Of a stretch of 64,000 nt of DNA, positions 62,289 through 64,000 are shown one piece after another. Made by a program: the position numbers and the translations under genes. The stretch is from the NCBI GenBank assembly GCA_019748195.1, contig JAIEPW010000013.1, positions 19,786 through 83,785 of the forward strand. Reading direction: 5' to 3'. The DNA is from Bryobacteraceae bacterium. GTDB taxonomy: Bacteria; Acidobacteriota; Terriglobia; Bryobacterales; Bryobacteraceae. The notes below the pieces were generated by a model. It made no database searches, was not told where the DNA came from, and saw nothing but the letters and a program-made list of their open reading frames with translations. Each line of letters starts with the position of its first letter. Position 1 is the first letter of the stretch.

Positions 62289-62829
62289 CGGAGCTCAGAT
62301 CCCGCGGACAGGCGGGGTCCGGGGGCGCCCAGCCCCCGTAGAACCAGGCGGGGACCGGGGACGACCAGCCCCCGTAGAACCAGGCGGGGTCCGGGGGCGC
62401 CCAGCCCCCGTAGAACCAGGCGGGGTCCGGGGGCGCCCAGCCCCCGTAGAATATGGCTACACCATCATCGAAATCATGATCGTGATGACCATCATCTCGA
62501 TCCTGATCTCCATCGCCATCCCCCTGTATCAGAAGTCCATTCTCCGCACCAAGGAAAGCGTCCTTCGCAACAACCTCTTCACCCTGCGCACGGTCATCGA
62601 CGAATACACCTTCGACAAGCAAAAAGCGCCGCAAACGCTCGAGGATCTGGTCCGGGAGGGCTACATCCGCGAAGTGCCTGTCGATCCCATGACCGGTTCC
62701 AACCAGACTTGGCGGCTGATCATGGAAGATTCGCTGTCGAGCGTGAACCAGACCGAGCCAGGCATCTTTGATGTCCGCAGCGGGTCGGAATTGACCAGCC
62801 TTGAGGGAACCGCTTATGCGGAATGGTAG
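62263..62829 (+). CDS. Second GspG-like pseudopilin with repeat-expanded leader
   Basis: A 188-residue prepilin. The ATG at 62263 lies inside the end of the preceding gene and has AGGAG 5 bp upstream. The helix YTIIEIMIVMTIISILISIAI with Glu at +5 follows Gly65, so the leader is about 65 residues rather than the usual 6-25. Residues 17-64 are four copies of a 12-residue unit (GGVRGRPAPVEP). The mature part, DPMTG and the end EGTAYAEW, resembles its upstream paralogue. If prepilin peptidase still cuts after Gly65, the repeats are lost during maturation. Confidence 0.85.
   Translation: MELFTRSGSGAQIPRTGGVRGRPAPVEPGGDRGRPAPVEPGGVRGRPAPVEPGGVRGRPAPVEYGYTIIEIMIVMTIISILISIAIPLYQKSILRTKESVLRNNLFTLRTVIDEYTFDKQKAPQTLEDLVREGYIREVPVDPMTGSNQTWRLIMEDSLSSVNQTEPGIFDVRSGSELTSLEGTAYAEW
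62311..62454. repeat. Four tandem 36-bp palindromic repeats inside a pseudopilin gene
   Basis: The units are 62311-62346, 62347-62382, 62383-62418 and 62419-62454. Copies 1 and 3 are identical, copy 4 differs only in its last bases, and copy 2 has several changes. Each unit except copy 2 contains the perfect hairpin CGGGGGC-GCCCA-GCCCCCG. Being 36 bp, each adds 12 codons without frameshift. No other copy was seen in the window. Confidence 0.95.
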
Positions 62830-62874
62830 TCGAAACCGGACGGGCAGTGCGGGTATCCTAATACCGTAAACGCT

Positions 62875-64000
62875 GTGCCGAGACTTACCTTTCTTCTACT
62901 TGTCTTCGCCCTAGCGGGCTTGGCTCAGGAAAACGCGTGGCCAGGCGCGGAATGGCGAACCATCACGTATGCCGGTAAGCAAATCCACGTTCAGGTAGTG
63001 AACGGGGAGGCGGTTTACCAGGGCGACATCATTCTGGGGCCGATCGAGGAACTGGAGCGCCAGGATCCGGTGGGCAAGCGCGGGGAACGCACTTCCTCGG
63101 TGATTTCCGCCGACCGGTTCCGGTGGCCTGGCGGCGTAATTCCCTACGTCATCGCCGGCGATGTAACCAACCAGACGCGCGTGACCCAGGCCATCGAGCA
63201 CTGGAACGAGAACACCAACATCCGGTTGCAGCCGCGCGCATCGGAAAGCGCCTACGTTACCTTCCGGCGGATCAACAGCGGATGTTCAGCGTCGGTGGGG
63301 CGAGTCGGCGCGCAGCAGTTCATCAACCTGGCCGACGACTGCTCCGTGGGAGCCGTGATTCACGAGATCGGCCACGCGGTGGGACTGTGGCACACGCAGT
63401 CGCGCGAAGATCGCGACGCCTTCGTCCAGGTTCTGCTGGAGAACATCACGCCGGAGAACGCGTTCAACTTCGATCAGCACATTTCCAATGGCGATGATTA
63501 CGGCGGCTACGCCTATGAGTCCACCATGCATTATTCCTCCGGAGGTTTTTCGAGGAACGGCAGGCGGACGATCCGCACAATCCCGCCGGGCATTCCGATC
63601 GGGCTGCGGTCGGCGCTGTCGCCGTCCGACATCGATGCCGTACGGCGGATGTACGGGGAAACGCCGCGCGAAACCGTGATCGCGTCCAACCCGTCCGGGC
63701 GCACGCTGATCGTGGACGGGGAGCGGATCACCACGCCGCGGTCGTTCGATTGGCCGCCGGGCAGCGTTCATGTGATCGAAGCGGAGGATCAGGAGATCAG
63801 CGAGGATGAGCGCTTCGTCTTCGCCCGCTGGAGTGATCTGGGGGAGCGGCGGCATTCGATTATCGCCTCGCCGGAACGAACCGTCTTCGTTGCGCAGTTT
63901 CAGCAGATGTTCCGTCTGGTGGTATCGGCCTCTCCCGCCGAGGGCGGCGTGGTCCGCACCAACCCTCACTCGGACGGGAACTGGTTCCCGGCGACCACCG
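62875..64000 (+). CDS. Secreted astacin-family (M12A) zinc metalloprotease, partial
   Basis: Starts at GTG 62875 and runs off the window; 375 codons are visible. After a signal peptide (first 17 residues, ending GLAQ) and a short propeptide, the catalytic domain has RFRWPGGVIPYVI, the zinc site HEIGHAVGLWHTQSREDRD and the Met-turn STMHYSSGGFS. The residue after the third zinc His is Thr, where astacins usually have Glu. The zinc His ligands and catalytic Glu are kept. After about residue 265 beta-rich repeat modules begin. The start codon has no clear ribosome binding site. It lies 45 bp after the pseudopilin and may be a substrate of the nearby secretion system. Confidence 0.88.
   Translation, partial: MPRLTFLLLVFALAGLAQENAWPGAEWRTITYAGKQIHVQVVNGEAVYQGDIILGPIEELERQDPVGKRGERTSSVISADRFRWPGGVIPYVIAGDVTNQTRVTQAIEHWNENTNIRLQPRASESAYVTFRRINSGCSASVGRVGAQQFINLADDCSVGAVIHEIGHAVGLWHTQSREDRDAFVQVLLENITPENAFNFDQHISNGDDYGGYAYESTMHYSSGGFSRNGRRTIRTIPPGIPIGLRSALSPSDIDAVRRMYGETPRETVIASNPSGRTLIVDGERITTPRSFDWPPGSVHVIEAEDQEISEDERFVFARWSDLGERRHSIIASPERTVFVAQFQQMFRLVVSASPAEGGVVRTNPHSDGNWFPATT

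Noticed and set aside
62311..62454. CRISPR array
   Set aside because: The 36-bp units are directly tandem with no spacers and lie in a coding frame.
62149..62634. Minus-strand frame with FYGGWAPPDPAW repeats
   Set aside because: It is the reverse reading of the 36-bp repeats in the pseudopilin gene; no start signal or flanking domain supports it.

Overview
The window reads as chromosomal DNA of a high-GC acidobacterium, most likely of the Solibacter/Bryobacter group. The evidence is two secreted NHL-repeat proteins ending in what looks like the Solibacter C-terminal domain (TIGR03437), an Oar-like TonB-dependent receptor with a carboxypeptidase-type N-terminal domain, large Ser/Thr kinases fused to PD40 or TPR sensors, a DUF5916 protein, many secreted proteins of unknown function, and dense packing. 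No rRNA, tRNA, insertion sequence, prophage or CRISPR array was seen. No gene-free stretch exceeds 300 bases; the longest gaps are about 200 bp (20371-20569) and 188 bp (7499-7686).

Layout. 1-7.5 kb: tail of a PDZ/M61-like peptidase, a Ser/Thr kinase with PD40 repeats, a Pat-like acyl-CoA synthetase/acetyltransferase, an alpha/beta hydrolase and an NmrA-like protein. 7.7-14.3 kb: a cytochrome c maturation operon in the order ccmE-ccmF-ccmH-(CcmI-like zinc ribbon)-(membrane-anchored carboxypeptidase-fold protein)-ccmA-ccmB-ccmC-ccmD, mostly joined by ATGA or GTGA overlaps. CcmE carries a cysteine (CXXXY) haem handle in place of histidine. 14.3-24.7 kb: DUF1326 protein, epoxide-hydrolase-like protein, B3 metallo-beta-lactamase, MenA-like prenyltransferase, a 49-residue membrane protein behind a near-consensus promoter, a glucosaminidase-like protein and a winged-helix/kinase/TPR regulator. 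24.7-37.1 kb: NHL protein, GNAT, pseudo-receiver/ATPase, DinB, nitrilase, DUF5916, CoA-transferases, galT, gnd, thiD. 37.2-48.5 kb: TonB receptor, DUF4397, HAD, tpx, a lipoprotein, an ankyrin/FKBP gene split by an in-frame stop, and a giant NHL/BACON protein. 48.6-59.4 kb: MoxR, YchF-like GTPase, GAF-like protein, Slt-type transglycosylase, tsaD, an ankyrin/CXXCH/cyclase-fold protein, EthD, pepA, smpB. 59.5-64 kb: a secretin with a C-terminal cohesin-like domain, two tandem pseudopilins, and the start of an astacin protease.

How the genes fit together. The ccm operon makes holo-cytochromes c, and the CXXCH protein at 55.7 kb is a plausible client. The secretin and pseudopilins form the core of a type II secretion or type IV pilus machine that could export proteins such as the astacin next to it. 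The most unusual feature is a block of four 36-bp palindromic repeats that lengthens the leader of the second pseudopilin to about 65 residues without breaking its frame.
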